Assembly: GCF_900129465.1 (NCBI RefSeq)
Contig: NZ_FSRA01000002.1
Coordinates: 2,046,001-2,110,000, forward strand
Direction of reading: 5' to 3'
DNA length: 64,000 nucleotides
From: Chitinophaga niabensis
GTDB taxonomy: Bacteria > Bacteroidota > Bacteroidia > Chitinophagales > Chitinophagaceae
Below the pieces are notes generated by a model, which saw nothing but the letters and a program-made list of their open reading frames with translations, was not told where the DNA came from and searched no databases. The translations under genes and the position numbers were made by a program. Shown piece by piece: positions 17,082 to 26,271 of the stretch (positions are counted from its first letter, which is position 1; each line of letters opens with the position of its first letter).

Positions 17082-17852
17082 GTGAAGAAGGAGAAGCTTA
17101 TACTGGTCACTAATGACGACGGCATAACGTCGCCGGGCATACGTACATTGATCGAAGCCGTGCAGCCGCTTGGTAAAGTAGTAGTGGTAGCGCCGGACAG
17201 CCCGCAATCGGGCAAAGGGCATGCGATTACACTGGGATTTCCTTTACGCCTGAGTGAAGTGAAGATCTTTGACGGAATTGAAGCATGGACCTGTTCCGGT
17301 ACGCCGGTGGATTGTGTGAAGCTGGCAAGGGACAAGATCCTTGACCGTACGCCGGACCTTTGTGTAAGCGGCATCAACCATGGCGCTAATCACTCTATCA
17401 ACATCATTTATTCCGGTACAATGTCTGCGGCTATGGAAGCAGCTATAGAAGGTATTCCGTCTGTAGGGTTTTCTTACCTTAATTATTCTTACGATGCAGA
17501 TATGAGCACCTGCAAACAGGTAGCAGAAATAGTAACGAAGAAGATGCTGGGAACAGTACTGCCACCGCATACCCTGTTCAATGTGAATATCCCGGATGTG
17601 GACGCCAACCAATACAAAGGCATCCGCATGAGCCGTCAGGCAAATGCCAAATGGGTAGAGGAGTTTGATGAACGCCGTGACCCTACCGGTAAAAAGTATT
17701 ACTGGCTCACAGGCGAATTCAAGAACCAGGATACAGGGGAAGATACAGATGTATGGGCATTGGAAAACGGTTACACGTCTATTGTACCGGTGCAGTTTGA
17801 TCTGACTGATTACCGACTCAAGAAAAAACTGGAAGCTGAATGGAGCTTCTGA
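17082..17852 (+). CDS. surE: 5'/3'-nucleotidase SurE
   Basis: A 256-residue SurE nucleotidase, which dephosphorylates nucleoside monophosphates using a divalent metal. The hallmark LVTNDDGI segment with two metal-binding Asp (12-13) is at the N-terminus, followed by APDSPQSG, SGTPVDCVK and VSGINHGAN. The start is GTG at 17082. It is followed by a small membrane protein and lpxB with tight spacing, suggesting one operon. Confidence 0.96.
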   Translation: MKKEKLILVTNDDGITSPGIRTLIEAVQPLGKVVVVAPDSPQSGKGHAITLGFPLRLSEVKIFDGIEAWTCSGTPVDCVKLARDKILDRTPDLCVSGINHGANHSINIIYSGTMSAAMEAAIEGIPSVGFSYLNYSYDADMSTCKQVAEIVTKKMLGTVLPPHTLFNVNIPDVDANQYKGIRMSRQANAKWVEEFDERRDPTGKKYYWLTGEFKNQDTGEDTDVWALENGYTSIVPVQFDLTDYRLKKKLEAEWSF

Positions 17853-17864
17853 TGCAATAATCCT

Positions 17865-18167
17865 ATGAACATGTTAAAACAAGACAAACTATCGCTGGGT
17901 ATTCTGCTGGGCTTACTGACCCCCGCGGTAGCCTTTTTCATATACTATTTAGCGGTCTTCCTGCCCCGGGACCTTGGAATAGGTGAGTTCCTCGTTATGC
18001 TGAAGAACAACAAACACCTGATCCCAAAGGTGATCAGCATCTGCCTGCTGGCAAATGGTATCGTCTTCTACCTGTATACCCGTGTACGCCTTGACCTCAC
18101 AGCAAGGGGTATTTTCCTGATCACATTGTTATACGCAATCGTTATCTTGCTGCTTAAAATAATTTAG
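17865..18167 (+). CDS. small membrane protein between surE and lpxB
   Basis: A 100-residue protein with three predicted helices (about 13-32, 52-70, 80-99). I do not recognise a named family. Its stop codon overlaps the GTG start of lpxB (TAGTG at 18165-18169), which indicates translational coupling. A second ATG two codons in gives an equally possible start. The position between surE and lpxB may indicate an envelope role, but this is inference only. Confidence 0.82.
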   Translation: MNMLKQDKLSLGILLGLLTPAVAFFIYYLAVFLPRDLGIGEFLVMLKNNKHLIPKVISICLLANGIVFYLYTRVRLDLTARGIFLITLLYAIVILLLKII

Positions 18168-19267
18168 TGAAGTACTACATCATAGCTGGCGAAGCCTCCG
18201 GAGACCTGCATGGAAGCAACCTTATCAAACAGATCAAACAGTTGGATACAACTGCTGATATCCGTTGCTGGGGAGGTGATATGATGGAACAGGCAGGCGC
18301 CACTGTAGTAAAACATTACCGCGACCTGGCCTTCATGGGCTTTATTGAAGTGGTGATGAACCTGCGCACTATTTTTAAGAACCTCGACATCTGTAAGAAA
18401 GATATCCTGGCCTATCAGCCGGATGTACTCGTATTAATAGATTATCCCGGCTTTAACCTCCGTATTGCCGAATGGGCAAAACAGCAGGGCCTCAAAGTGG
18501 TATATTACATCAGTCCGCAGGTCTGGGCCTGGAAAGAAGGCCGCGTGAAAAAGATCAGGGAAACTGTGGACAAAATGCTGGTGATCCTGCCATTTGAAAA
18601 AGACTTCTACCGTAAATGGGATTTTGAAGTGGAATATGTGGGGCACCCTTTGATAGAAGTAGTGAAAGCTGCGAAGGAGGCTCCTTCTTCACCCCGTTTC
18701 TCAGATAAACCCGTGATTGCTTTATTGCCCGGCAGCCGTAAACAGGAAGTGAAAGAAAAGCTGCCTGTAATGCTGTCTATGGCGCGGTATTTTCCGGAAT
18801 ACCAGTTTATCATGGCACAGGCGCCCAGCCTGGAAGATAGTTTTATCAAAGGATTTACCAGCGCCTACCCGAATGTATCCGTGGTAAAAGGGCAAACCTA
18901 TCCGCTTTTGTTGCAAGCCTCTGCTGCATTGGTAACATCCGGTACGGCTACTTTGGAAACTGCTTTGTTCGGCGTGCCGGAAGTGGTTTGTTATAAAGGC
19001 AGCCCCGTATCTTATTTCTTCGCCAAATACCTGATCAAAGTAAAATACATCTCCCTCGTGAACCTGATCATGGATAAGCCTGTTGTGAAAGAGCTGATCC
19101 AGCATGATCTCACGGAAGAAAATCTCCTGAAAGAATTAACGCTTTTGCTGAAAGACGAAGCCCGCCAGCAGCAAATGAAAGCGGATTACTCCGTGCTGTG
19201 GACCCTCCTGGGTGATGGCACTGCTTCCCGCAAGGCTGCGGAGGCAATTGTAGGCTTTGTGCGGTAA
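18167..19267 (+). CDS. lpxB: lipid-A-disaccharide synthase
   Basis: A 366-residue GT19 enzyme that joins UDP-2,3-diacylglucosamine and lipid X in lipid A synthesis, acting at the inner membrane. The family N-terminus YYIIAGEASGDLHG is clear, and further blocks are DYPGFNLR, YYISPQVWAWKEGR, LLPGSRKQEV and TSGTATLETALFG. The start is a GTG overlapping the stop of the preceding gene. It proves the organism makes lipid A and so has an outer membrane. Confidence 0.97.
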   Translation: MKYYIIAGEASGDLHGSNLIKQIKQLDTTADIRCWGGDMMEQAGATVVKHYRDLAFMGFIEVVMNLRTIFKNLDICKKDILAYQPDVLVLIDYPGFNLRIAEWAKQQGLKVVYYISPQVWAWKEGRVKKIRETVDKMLVILPFEKDFYRKWDFEVEYVGHPLIEVVKAAKEAPSSPRFSDKPVIALLPGSRKQEVKEKLPVMLSMARYFPEYQFIMAQAPSLEDSFIKGFTSAYPNVSVVKGQTYPLLLQASAALVTSGTATLETALFGVPEVVCYKGSPVSYFFAKYLIKVKYISLVNLIMDKPVVKELIQHDLTEENLLKELTLLLKDEARQQQMKADYSVLWTLLGDGTASRKAAEAIVGFVR

Positions 19268-19284
19268 TAACTACTTCCCGCAGT

Positions 19285-19452
19285 TTACCGCCTGATCAAT
19301 TTAATAATAATGATAATGATCGCGATCAGGAACATAATGATCGAGATCCTGTTCATGCCATGCATGAGTTTGGTGTTGGTGTTCGCCACCTGGGACTTGT
19401 CCCGCTTGCGGATGTAGAGATATTCCAATATCTGGCGCCAGATGCTTTTCAT
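19285..19452 (-). CDS. small single-helix membrane protein
   Basis: A 55-residue protein: a basic amphipathic N-terminus (MKSIWRQILEYLYIRKRD) and a C-terminal helix of Ile/Leu/Met residues (about 37-51) ending in KLIRR. The open frame extends further upstream across the mannosidase gene, but those codons are only an antisense shadow. The start at 19450-19452 lies 28 bases from the divergent mannosidase start. I believe similar short proteins occur in Chitinophagaceae, but I cannot assign a function. Confidence 0.65.
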   Translation of the reverse strand: MKSIWRQILEYLYIRKRDKSQVANTNTKLMHGMNRISIIMFLIAIIIIIIKLIRR

Positions 19453-19480
19453 TACTGCAAAGATCGTTAAATTTAAGATT

Positions 19481-22012
19481 ATGGGGAGATTACTATGGGG
19501 CCTGTTACTGGTGGTCCTGCCAATACCGGCATTGGCACAAAAGAAGACAGCACTGAACACCGGATGGGAATTCCGTCGTTTGGACGAGAACGTATGGAGA
19601 ACAGCCAAAGTGCCGGGAACGGTGCATACAGACCTGCTTTTCCACAAACTGATCCCCGATCCTTTCCAGGGCGCCAATGAAAAAGGCGTACAATGGATAG
19701 ATAAAAAGGATTGGGAATACCGTTGCAATTTCTCCGCACCCACGGCTGATATGGCCTCACTTGAATTTACCGGGCTGGACACTTACGCAGACATCTACCT
19801 GAACAATGTGCTGATCGGAAAAGCCATGAACATGTTCGTGGGAAAGGAATTGCCCATAAAAAAATACTTAAAGCCGGGCAACAATCAGCTGCGCATCTTA
19901 TTTCACAGTCCCATTGCGCAGGATATGCCAAAGTTTTTGCAGGACAGGCTGGTCTATCCCGCAGGCAACGATGCCAGTGACATTCCATTAAGTGTGCATG
20001 CCCGTAAAGCACCTTACCATTACGGATGGGACTGGGGGCCACGCCTTGTGACCAGCGGCATCTGGCGGCCCATCTATCTCAAAACCTGGAACAAAGTAAA
20101 CCTCCGGGATGCCTGGATCCGCCAGCAGCAGCTCACAGATGAACAGGCAACATTGGATGCCACGCTTACACTGGATGTTCAACAGGAAGGAATTTATACA
20201 CTGCTGGTGAAAGGAGATTTTGAAACGAAACAACTCAGTAAAAAACTGGCAGCCGGTAAACAGCAGGTGACCATTCCTTTTGTGATAGAAAAACCACAAC
20301 GCTGGTGGCCTAACGGATTAGGCGCACAGAAATTATATCCTGTATCCATAGCAGTGATGAGTGGAAAAGATACGCTGCAAACAAAACAGCAACGTATTGG
20401 TTTACGTACCATAGAAGTAGTGAACGAAGCAGATAACATGGGCACCAGTTTCTTCGTGAAAGTGAACGGGCATCCCGTTTTCATGAAGGGGGCCAATTAT
20501 ATTCCTTCCGATAATTTCCTTCCGCGCGTAACGCCGGAGCGGTATGTTCAGCTCTTTAAGGATATGAAGGAAGCGAACTTTAACATGGTACGTGTATGGG
20601 GTGGCGGGATCTATGAAAACGATCAGTTCTATGATCTCGCAGATGAACAGGGCATACTGGTGTGGCAGGATTTTATGTTTGCCTGCACTTTCTATCCTTC
20701 AGATAAAAACTTCCTCCAACAGGTAAAAGAAGAAACGCATTATAATATCACCCGCTTGCGTAATCATCCTTCATTGGCACTCTGGTGCGGCAATAATGAA
20801 ATTGCCGTAGCCATCAAGAACTGGGGTTGGAAAGATGGGTATGCTTACTCCGATGCCCAATGGATGGAATTACTGAAAGGATATGATACCTTATTTGGAA
20901 AACTGTTACGGGATGAAGTGAAAACACTGGACCCGGGGCGTTTTTATTTCCCTTCTTCACCCATCAGCAACTGGGGAAAAGCCGAAGATTTCCGCCATGG
21001 CGATAATCACTACTGGGGCGTATGGCATGGGATGGAATGGTTTGAAGCATTTAACACCCATGTGCCGCGGTTTATGAGTGAATATGGTTTTCAGTCTTTC
21101 CCGGATATCCATACCGTTCGCAAATACGCAGATCCTTCGCAGTGGGATATCAATTCCTACGTAATGCAATCCCACCAGAAAAGCTTTACACGGGGCAATG
21201 CAGCTATTAAAACGTATATGGACCACTACTATAAAGAGCCGAAGGACTTCCCTTCCTTCCTTTATCTCAGCCAGGTATTACAGGCAGAAGGGATGAAAAC
21301 AGGCATGGAAGCACACCGCAGGGCTATGCCCTTCTGTATGGGCTCTTTATACTGGCAGCTCAATGATTGCTGGCCGGGCGCCTCCTGGAGCGGGATCGAT
21401 TATTACGGACGCTGGAAGGCCATGCATTACTTTGTGAAGAAGGCATACGAACCGGTACTGATCAGTACGGTGAAAGAAGAAGGAAAGATCAGGACCTATG
21501 TGGTAAATGATGGGTTGGAAGATGCCTCCCTGCAGCTGGAACTCCAACTGATGGACCTGGAAGGTAAAGTGATCTGGCAGAAAAGCAGCCCGGTTAAAAT
21601 AAAAGCCAATTCCAGCGCAGTGGAACACAGCATTGACATAGCAGATCTCCTGAAGGGAGCAGACAGCTCAAGGGTAATATTGTATACTAAACTGTTAACT
21701 AACCACAAGTTCCTTACAGAGAATGTGTTTTACTTTGTTCCGGCTAAACAAATGCCCTTGCCCAAAGCAGTGATCACTACAGATGTCACTGAAAACAACG
21801 GGGTGATCAGTATAAGATTGAACACAACGGGGCAACTGGCAAGGAATGTTTGCCTGATGCTGGAAAAGGATGATACCGCGCATTTCTCAGATAATTATTT
21901 TGATCTGTTACCAACAGGCGAAAAGACGGTCCAGGTAAGAACAACATTAACGGCGGCTACAGTAAGAGAACAATTACGCATCATGCACCTGGGCAATGCG
22001 TGTAAAGAATAA
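19481..22012 (+). CDS. glycoside hydrolase family 2 beta-mannosidase
   Basis: An 843-residue exported enzyme with a signal peptide ending near ALAQ (residue 20). It has the jelly-roll, immunoglobulin-like and TIM-barrel layout of GH2. The acid/base Glu is at 440 (CGNNEIA) and the nucleophile Glu at 534 (SEYGFQ); these motifs and the WGWDWGPRL segment point to beta-mannosidase rather than beta-galactosidase. It would release terminal beta-mannose, for example from N-glycan cores or mannans. The fucosidase follows 11 bases later. The ATG at 19481 was chosen for the signal peptide. Confidence 0.92.
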   Translation: MGRLLWGLLLVVLPIPALAQKKTALNTGWEFRRLDENVWRTAKVPGTVHTDLLFHKLIPDPFQGANEKGVQWIDKKDWEYRCNFSAPTADMASLEFTGLDTYADIYLNNVLIGKAMNMFVGKELPIKKYLKPGNNQLRILFHSPIAQDMPKFLQDRLVYPAGNDASDIPLSVHARKAPYHYGWDWGPRLVTSGIWRPIYLKTWNKVNLRDAWIRQQQLTDEQATLDATLTLDVQQEGIYTLLVKGDFETKQLSKKLAAGKQQVTIPFVIEKPQRWWPNGLGAQKLYPVSIAVMSGKDTLQTKQQRIGLRTIEVVNEADNMGTSFFVKVNGHPVFMKGANYIPSDNFLPRVTPERYVQLFKDMKEANFNMVRVWGGGIYENDQFYDLADEQGILVWQDFMFACTFYPSDKNFLQQVKEETHYNITRLRNHPSLALWCGNNEIAVAIKNWGWKDGYAYSDAQWMELLKGYDTLFGKLLRDEVKTLDPGRFYFPSSPISNWGKAEDFRHGDNHYWGVWHGMEWFEAFNTHVPRFMSEYGFQSFPDIHTVRKYADPSQWDINSYVMQSHQKSFTRGNAAIKTYMDHYYKEPKDFPSFLYLSQVLQAEGMKTGMEAHRRAMPFCMGSLYWQLNDCWPGASWSGIDYYGRWKAMHYFVKKAYEPVLISTVKEEGKIRTYVVNDGLEDASLQLELQLMDLEGKVIWQKSSPVKIKANSSAVEHSIDIADLLKGADSSRVILYTKLLTNHKFLTENVFYFVPAKQMPLPKAVITTDVTENNGVISIRLNTTGQLARNVCLMLEKDDTAHFSDNYFDLLPTGEKTVQVRTTLTAATVREQLRIMHLGNACKE

Positions 22013-22023
22013 ACAGTGAAACA

Positions 22024-23430
22024 ATGAAGAAAACTTTCTTAACAGGCTGCCTTCTCCTGGCAGGCCTTATTTCCCAGGCTCAGCATGAGCCGTATGTAAA
22101 AGAAACAGATCCCGCCGTTCTGGAAAAACTGGACCAGTGGCAGGACTGGAAGTTCGGATTAATGATGCACTGGGGCACTTATTCCCAATGGGGCATCGTG
22201 GAATCCTGGAGCCTTTGCCCTGAAGATGAAGGCTGGACGCAGCGTAAACCAGCCGGTATTCCCTATTACGAATACAAACAAAAGTATGAGGCCCTGCCCA
22301 ATACTTTCAACCCGGTGAGCTTTGATCCTGCCAAATGGGCCGCAGCAGCTAAAAGAGCGGGGATGAAGTACATGGTGTTCACTACCAAACACCACGATGG
22401 TTTCAACATGTTTGATACTAAACAATCAGATTACAAGATCACTGCACCCAATGTTCCCTTCAGCAAAGATCCCCGCGCAGATGTAACAAAGGAAACATTT
22501 AATGCATTCCGCAAGGAAGGTATTCACATCGGTGCTTATTTCTCTAAACCGGACTGGCATGTGAATTCCTACTGGTGGTCTTACTTCCCGCCAAAAGACC
22601 GTAATCCCAGTTATGAGATCAGCAAGTACCCGGAGCTTTGGAAACAGTTCAGTGATTTCACTTACAAGCAGATCGAAGAGCTGATGACGGGTTATGGTAA
22701 AGTAGAGATCCTTTGGTTAGATGGGGGGTGGGTCCGGCCGTTGAGCATGCAAACAAAAGAATCCCTCTCCTGGAGCAAAACACCTCCGCAGGACCAGGAT
22801 ATCAATATGCCGGCAATTGCCAGCATGGCACGTAAACACCAGCCCGGCCTTATTGTAGTAGACCGTAGTGTGCATGGGCCTTATGAGAACTATCGCACAC
22901 CGGAACAATCTATTCCTGAAAAGCCGCTGGATTATCCATGGGAAACCTGCATGACCATGGGCGGCTCCTGGTCTTATGTTCCCAATGATCAATACAAACG
23001 TGTGAACGTGCTCATCCATAACCTCGTGGATATTGTGGCAAAGGGAGGTAACTACCTGCTGAATATCGGCCCCGGCCCGGATGGCAAATGGCATGATGAA
23101 GCATACAGGAAACTGGATAGCATCGGCCAGTGGATGAATGTGAATGGCGATGCTATTTACGGTACACGTTCCGTGGCTCCTTATAAAGACGGGAAAGTAT
23201 GTTTCACCCAAAAGAAAGACGGAACGCTGTACGCGATCTATCTGCTGGATGAAAATGAAAGCCTGCCCGCTGTGATCCGCTTTGGTGGTGTTACTTTGAA
23301 AAAAGGTACTAAGATGGAATTGCTGGGTGGAAAAGGAAAAGTGAGCTGGAAAGAAGTGGATGGAATGATAGAGGTGAAGATGCCTTCGGTACCGCTGAAA
23401 CATGCGGCGGTTATTAAGATAAAAGTATAA
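22024..23430 (+). CDS. glycoside hydrolase family 29 alpha-L-fucosidase
   Basis: A 468-residue exported enzyme with a signal peptide (to about residue 19, SQAQ). Family features are FGLMMHWGTYSQWG, the TTKHHDGFNMFDT block and the nucleophile Asp at 233 in ILWLDGG. GH29 enzymes remove alpha-linked L-fucose from glycans. Together with the GH2 mannosidase just upstream it forms an operon aimed at host- or plant-type fucosylated, mannose-containing glycans (inference). It ends in a perfect bidirectional terminator. Confidence 0.95.
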   Translation: MKKTFLTGCLLLAGLISQAQHEPYVKETDPAVLEKLDQWQDWKFGLMMHWGTYSQWGIVESWSLCPEDEGWTQRKPAGIPYYEYKQKYEALPNTFNPVSFDPAKWAAAAKRAGMKYMVFTTKHHDGFNMFDTKQSDYKITAPNVPFSKDPRADVTKETFNAFRKEGIHIGAYFSKPDWHVNSYWWSYFPPKDRNPSYEISKYPELWKQFSDFTYKQIEELMTGYGKVEILWLDGGWVRPLSMQTKESLSWSKTPPQDQDINMPAIASMARKHQPGLIVVDRSVHGPYENYRTPEQSIPEKPLDYPWETCMTMGGSWSYVPNDQYKRVNVLIHNLVDIVAKGGNYLLNIGPGPDGKWHDEAYRKLDSIGQWMNVNGDAIYGTRSVAPYKDGKVCFTQKKDGTLYAIYLLDENESLPAVIRFGGVTLKKGTKMELLGGKGKVSWKEVDGMIEVKMPSVPLKHAAVIKIKV

Positions 23431-23490
23431 GAAAAGAAAATCATAGCCCTTAGGATTGCATACATGATAGAGCATTCCCATTAGGTACCG

Positions 23491-23531
23491 AACAAAAGAG
23501 GGTGTATCAACCTGATACACCCTCTTTTGTT
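23491..23531. terminator. bidirectional terminator, 19-bp perfect stem
   Basis: Two perfectly complementary 19-base arms (23491-23509, 23513-23531) face each other over a 3-base loop. The GAGGGTGTATCA stem is flanked by A-run and T-run ends, so it can stop transcription from both the fucosidase and the convergent gene, whose stop codon overlaps it. Confidence 0.93.
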
Positions 23532-24273
23532 ATTTTTTGTGCTGTAAATCTTTTAGTTGCTGCTGCACTGCTTCCAGTTTCTTATTCTGATCAATGATGT
23601 ACAAGGTAAGCTCTTCTATTTTCTGCAGCAGTTTTGCCTGATTCTCTCCCAGATCAATTCCCTGTTCACTCACTTCTTTGGCAGAGGGCATATCTGGAAG
23701 ATGTTTGTTCTCTTTGATAAAGGATTCCAGCTCTTGCAGCGAGGGCAATTTATATAAGGGTTCGAAAACAAAATCCGGCCAGTTGTTCTGTGCTTTCACT
23801 TTTACCTTCGTAGCTATCATATTCCCTGCCACTGCGAGTTTGTAACCTGCGGTGTTATTGGTGCCAATGGCTACCTGGTTTGAGGCATTAATGAATATGC
23901 CGGGGTTGTCTCCATATACCAAAGCGCCATGAGAACTGGCAGCGGGGGCCACCTGTATATAAAGGCCATTGCCAAACCGGTCTACATTAGTACCCATTTT
24001 TGCGCTGTACGAATGCGTGAGGCTGGCATGATTAATGAATTCGATGAAATTACTTCCGTTGCCTCCCTGCCCTAAATGCAATTTCTCAAAATTATACACA
24101 CCAGGGAAGGTTAATACATTGTTTTCATTGTTAATGAACTGTTCGCCGATCTGTAAAGCTGTTTGTGGGTTATTTGTTCCGATACCAACATTGCCGGAAG
24201 CCGGGTAATTATTCTGGGCCAACAAGGGCTGGGAACAACACAAAATGGTCGCCGCGAAAAAGAGCTGTTTCAT
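23530..24273 (-). CDS. secreted tail-fibre-like surface protein
   Basis: A 247-residue protein with a signal peptide (to about residue 19). It begins with the GNVGIGTNNPQ motif found at the start of many Bacteroidota surface proteins with phage-tail-like beta repeats. The C-terminal third (KVKVKAQNNWPDFVF, LPSLQELESFIKENKHLPDMPSA) is the conserved end module of these proteins, followed by a coiled coil (residues 210-247) that probably makes it a trimer. It is likely displayed or secreted; the role, such as adhesion, is inference. It lies alone between two bidirectional terminators. Confidence 0.8.
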   Translation of the reverse strand: MKQLFFAATILCCSQPLLAQNNYPASGNVGIGTNNPQTALQIGEQFINNENNVLTFPGVYNFEKLHLGQGGNGSNFIEFINHASLTHSYSAKMGTNVDRFGNGLYIQVAPAASSHGALVYGDNPGIFINASNQVAIGTNNTAGYKLAVAGNMIATKVKVKAQNNWPDFVFEPLYKLPSLQELESFIKENKHLPDMPSAKEVSEQGIDLGENQAKLLQKIEELTLYIIDQNKKLEAVQQQLKDLQHKK

Positions 24274-24297
24274 AGTATTGGGTTTTTCTTAAAGATA

Positions 24298-24326
24298 AAA
24301 AGGCGCTTCAAAACAAAGCGCCTTTT
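24298..24326. terminator. bidirectional terminator
   Basis: AAAAGGCGCTT (24298-24308) pairs with AAGCGCCTTTT (24316-24326) over a 7-base loop, with T-rich sequence on both sides. On the minus strand it ends the LacI/lipoprotein unit. Confidence 0.85.
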
Positions 24327-24335
24327 CTTTTTTAT

Positions 24336-25151
24336 TTATCTTTTCCCTGATTTCTTCACCCAATCTCCGAAGTTCAATGATACCCCGGTTTGAAAAGATA
24401 CCGGCTGGAAGTAATCATTCACATCGTAACCACTATAGGTTTCATCATTCATCGGCACAGAGAACATCAGCTGTGCATGGAATTTAACGTAACGGTATCC
24501 TACGCGAACTGTAAAGGCCGGCTCAAAGAATGGCACTGCCTTATCGCCCAGGCGCAAAAAATTATCGCGGCGTTGTGTATCGTTTTCGAAAGCTTTTGTT
24601 CCCATTGTTTGATTATAGAATTTAACAATGGAAAAGCGTGGAGTGAAAGCCGCTTCCACTACTTTATGCGATAGGCCAAAGCTGGGTTGTACAAAGAACT
24701 TGTGGAACTGAGTACGCAACTGGTAATCAAGTTTGGAAGTGCCGGAGGGAGCTGAGCTGTAAGCACCTTCCAGTGTTTTGAAAGCACCATTTCCGTAACC
24801 TGCATACACGTCAAATACGGCGCGCTGTTTGGTGTCCAGGGCTTTGAAGAAGCCCACACCGCCTTCAAGAAGGCCTCCGCGTGTGTTCTTGTCTACAAAC
24901 AGATCATCATTGTTATCATTGTCATCATTGTCGAACCAGAAAGCGCGTGAAACATATTGCCCGTTCACCATGATGGCAATATTGTCAGAAACAGCGTAAG
25001 CTGCCTGCCAGTTGGAAAGGGAAAGGTTGGCTTTGAATTCGTTCTTTTCTTTCAGTAATGGAGCATTCACCTGATTGGGAACATAAATATCCCTGTTACA
25101 TGAAATAATAGCCAGCATAGGGATGGCCATCAGAAAGTGTTTAATTTTCAT
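24336..25151 (-). CDS. lipoprotein with beta-barrel-like body
   Basis: A 271-residue protein. I chose the ATG at 25149-25151 because it gives a lipoprotein signal with lipobox AIISC (Cys near residue 18); an ATG nine codons upstream is less likely. The mature part has alternating hydrophobic residues and a GDW-type aromatic end typical of outer-membrane-associated beta proteins, and an Asp/Asn-rich stretch (DNDDNDNNDD, near residue 75). I do not recognise a family. It starts 23 bases after the LacI gene stop and probably shares its transcript. Confidence 0.75.
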   Translation of the reverse strand: MKIKHFLMAIPMLAIISCNRDIYVPNQVNAPLLKEKNEFKANLSLSNWQAAYAVSDNIAIMVNGQYVSRAFWFDNDDNDNNDDLFVDKNTRGGLLEGGVGFFKALDTKQRAVFDVYAGYGNGAFKTLEGAYSSAPSGTSKLDYQLRTQFHKFFVQPSFGLSHKVVEAAFTPRFSIVKFYNQTMGTKAFENDTQRRDNFLRLGDKAVPFFEPAFTVRVGYRYVKFHAQLMFSVPMNDETYSGYDVNDYFQPVSFQTGVSLNFGDWVKKSGKR

Positions 25152-25174
25152 AAAGCTGTAGGTTTTATAGATGG

Positions 25175-26206
25175 TCAAATCATAGAGGATTCCCGTTGTA
25201 TCAATTCAACCTCGAACACGAAATTTTTTGTGACCTTGATCTTCTCGTCGTAGTTAATTAGCTGCACCAGCGTTTCTACTGCTTTTTCTCCCATTTTATA
25301 CCCTGATTGCTCAATAGTGGTAAGAGAGGGGCTGATGATACGGGAAGAAAGGTCGTTGGAGTAGCCCACTACTTTTACCTGTTCCGGTACTTTGATGCCT
25401 ACTTTACGCGCTTCCTGGATGAAGGCTACGGCGGAGGTATCGTTGGCAGAGAACATCCCGTCGGGGATATTTCCGCTGGCAAAGATCTGCCGGGCAGCTT
25501 CACCCGCTGCATCCAGTGTAAGGTTATGTACGTGGATGAGGGATTCGTCGTAAGGGATCTTGTACCTGGCGAGCGCGGCCTTATAGCCGGCCAGCCTTTG
25601 CTGGTAAAGGTTGCAGGTCAGAACCCCGGAGAAATGAGCGATGCGTTTGCATCCTTGTTTGATCAGGTGTTCGGTGGCCAGGAAACCTCCTTTAAAATCG
25701 TCACCGGTAATGCTGTACCCTGGAAAATCCGTAGGTACGCGGTCATAGAATACCAGTGGAATATTGTTTTTGATAAATGGAGAAAAATGGTCAAAGTTGA
25801 TAGTGAACATAGAAGATACTGCCAGCAAGCCATCCACCCGCAGGGAGAAGAAGGTATGCACCAGTTCTTTTTCCATGGCCACTGTTTCGTCTGACTGCCC
25901 GATCACGATGCTGAAACCATATTTATGGGCTTCGTGCTGGATGCCGCTGATGGCCGTACTCTGAAAGTACATGCTGGTACGCGGAACGATCAGGCCTATA
26001 ATGTTAGAGCGTTTTTTACGAAGACTGGAGGCTATCCAATTGGGCACATATCCCATTTCCGTAGCCATTCCCTGCACTTTAGACCTGGTTTCCTCATTGA
26101 TCAGCGGGTTATTCTGCAATGCTCTCGAAACAGTAGAGGCGCTCAGGTTAAGGGCCTGGGCTATGTCGTAGATGGTAATTTTATTTGTATTCTGACGATC
26201 TTTCAA
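25175..26206 (-). CDS. LacI-family transcriptional regulator
   Basis: A 343-residue repressor-type regulator. The HTH is at residues 11-30 (IYDIAQALNLSASTVSRALQ), followed by the hinge and a periplasmic-binding-like sugar-binding domain (NIIGLIVP, DGLLAVSS, VFYDRVP, GYSNDLSSRIISPSLTTIEQ). The start is a TTG at 26204-26206; no ATG exists before the HTH. The glycosidase pair 2 kb away is a plausible target, but the immediate partner is the downstream lipoprotein. Confidence 0.93.
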   Translation of the reverse strand: MKDRQNTNKITIYDIAQALNLSASTVSRALQNNPLINEETRSKVQGMATEMGYVPNWIASSLRKKRSNIIGLIVPRTSMYFQSTAISGIQHEAHKYGFSIVIGQSDETVAMEKELVHTFFSLRVDGLLAVSSMFTINFDHFSPFIKNNIPLVFYDRVPTDFPGYSITGDDFKGGFLATEHLIKQGCKRIAHFSGVLTCNLYQQRLAGYKAALARYKIPYDESLIHVHNLTLDAAGEAARQIFASGNIPDGMFSANDTSAVAFIQEARKVGIKVPEQVKVVGYSNDLSSRIISPSLTTIEQSGYKMGEKAVETLVQLINYDEKIKVTKNFVFEVELIQRESSMI

Positions 26207-26256
26207 TTTTGGCCGTGGATTTAGGGACGATATTAAGAAATTTTATTCATAGGCGC

Positions 26257-26264
26257 TACTTTTG
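26257..26264 (+). promoter_or_regulatory. HPP gene promoter box, nearly leaderless
   Basis: TACTTTTG matches TAnnTTTG and ends 7 bases before the ATG at 26272. Transcription would start about at the ATG, so the mRNA would be leaderless or almost so. Confidence 0.5.
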
Positions 26265-26271
26265 CAGGCAA

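Noticed and set aside
19453..19782. N-terminal extension of the 55-residue minus-strand protein
   Set aside because: The extra 110 codons run antisense through the mannosidase gene; the short form has a natural start.
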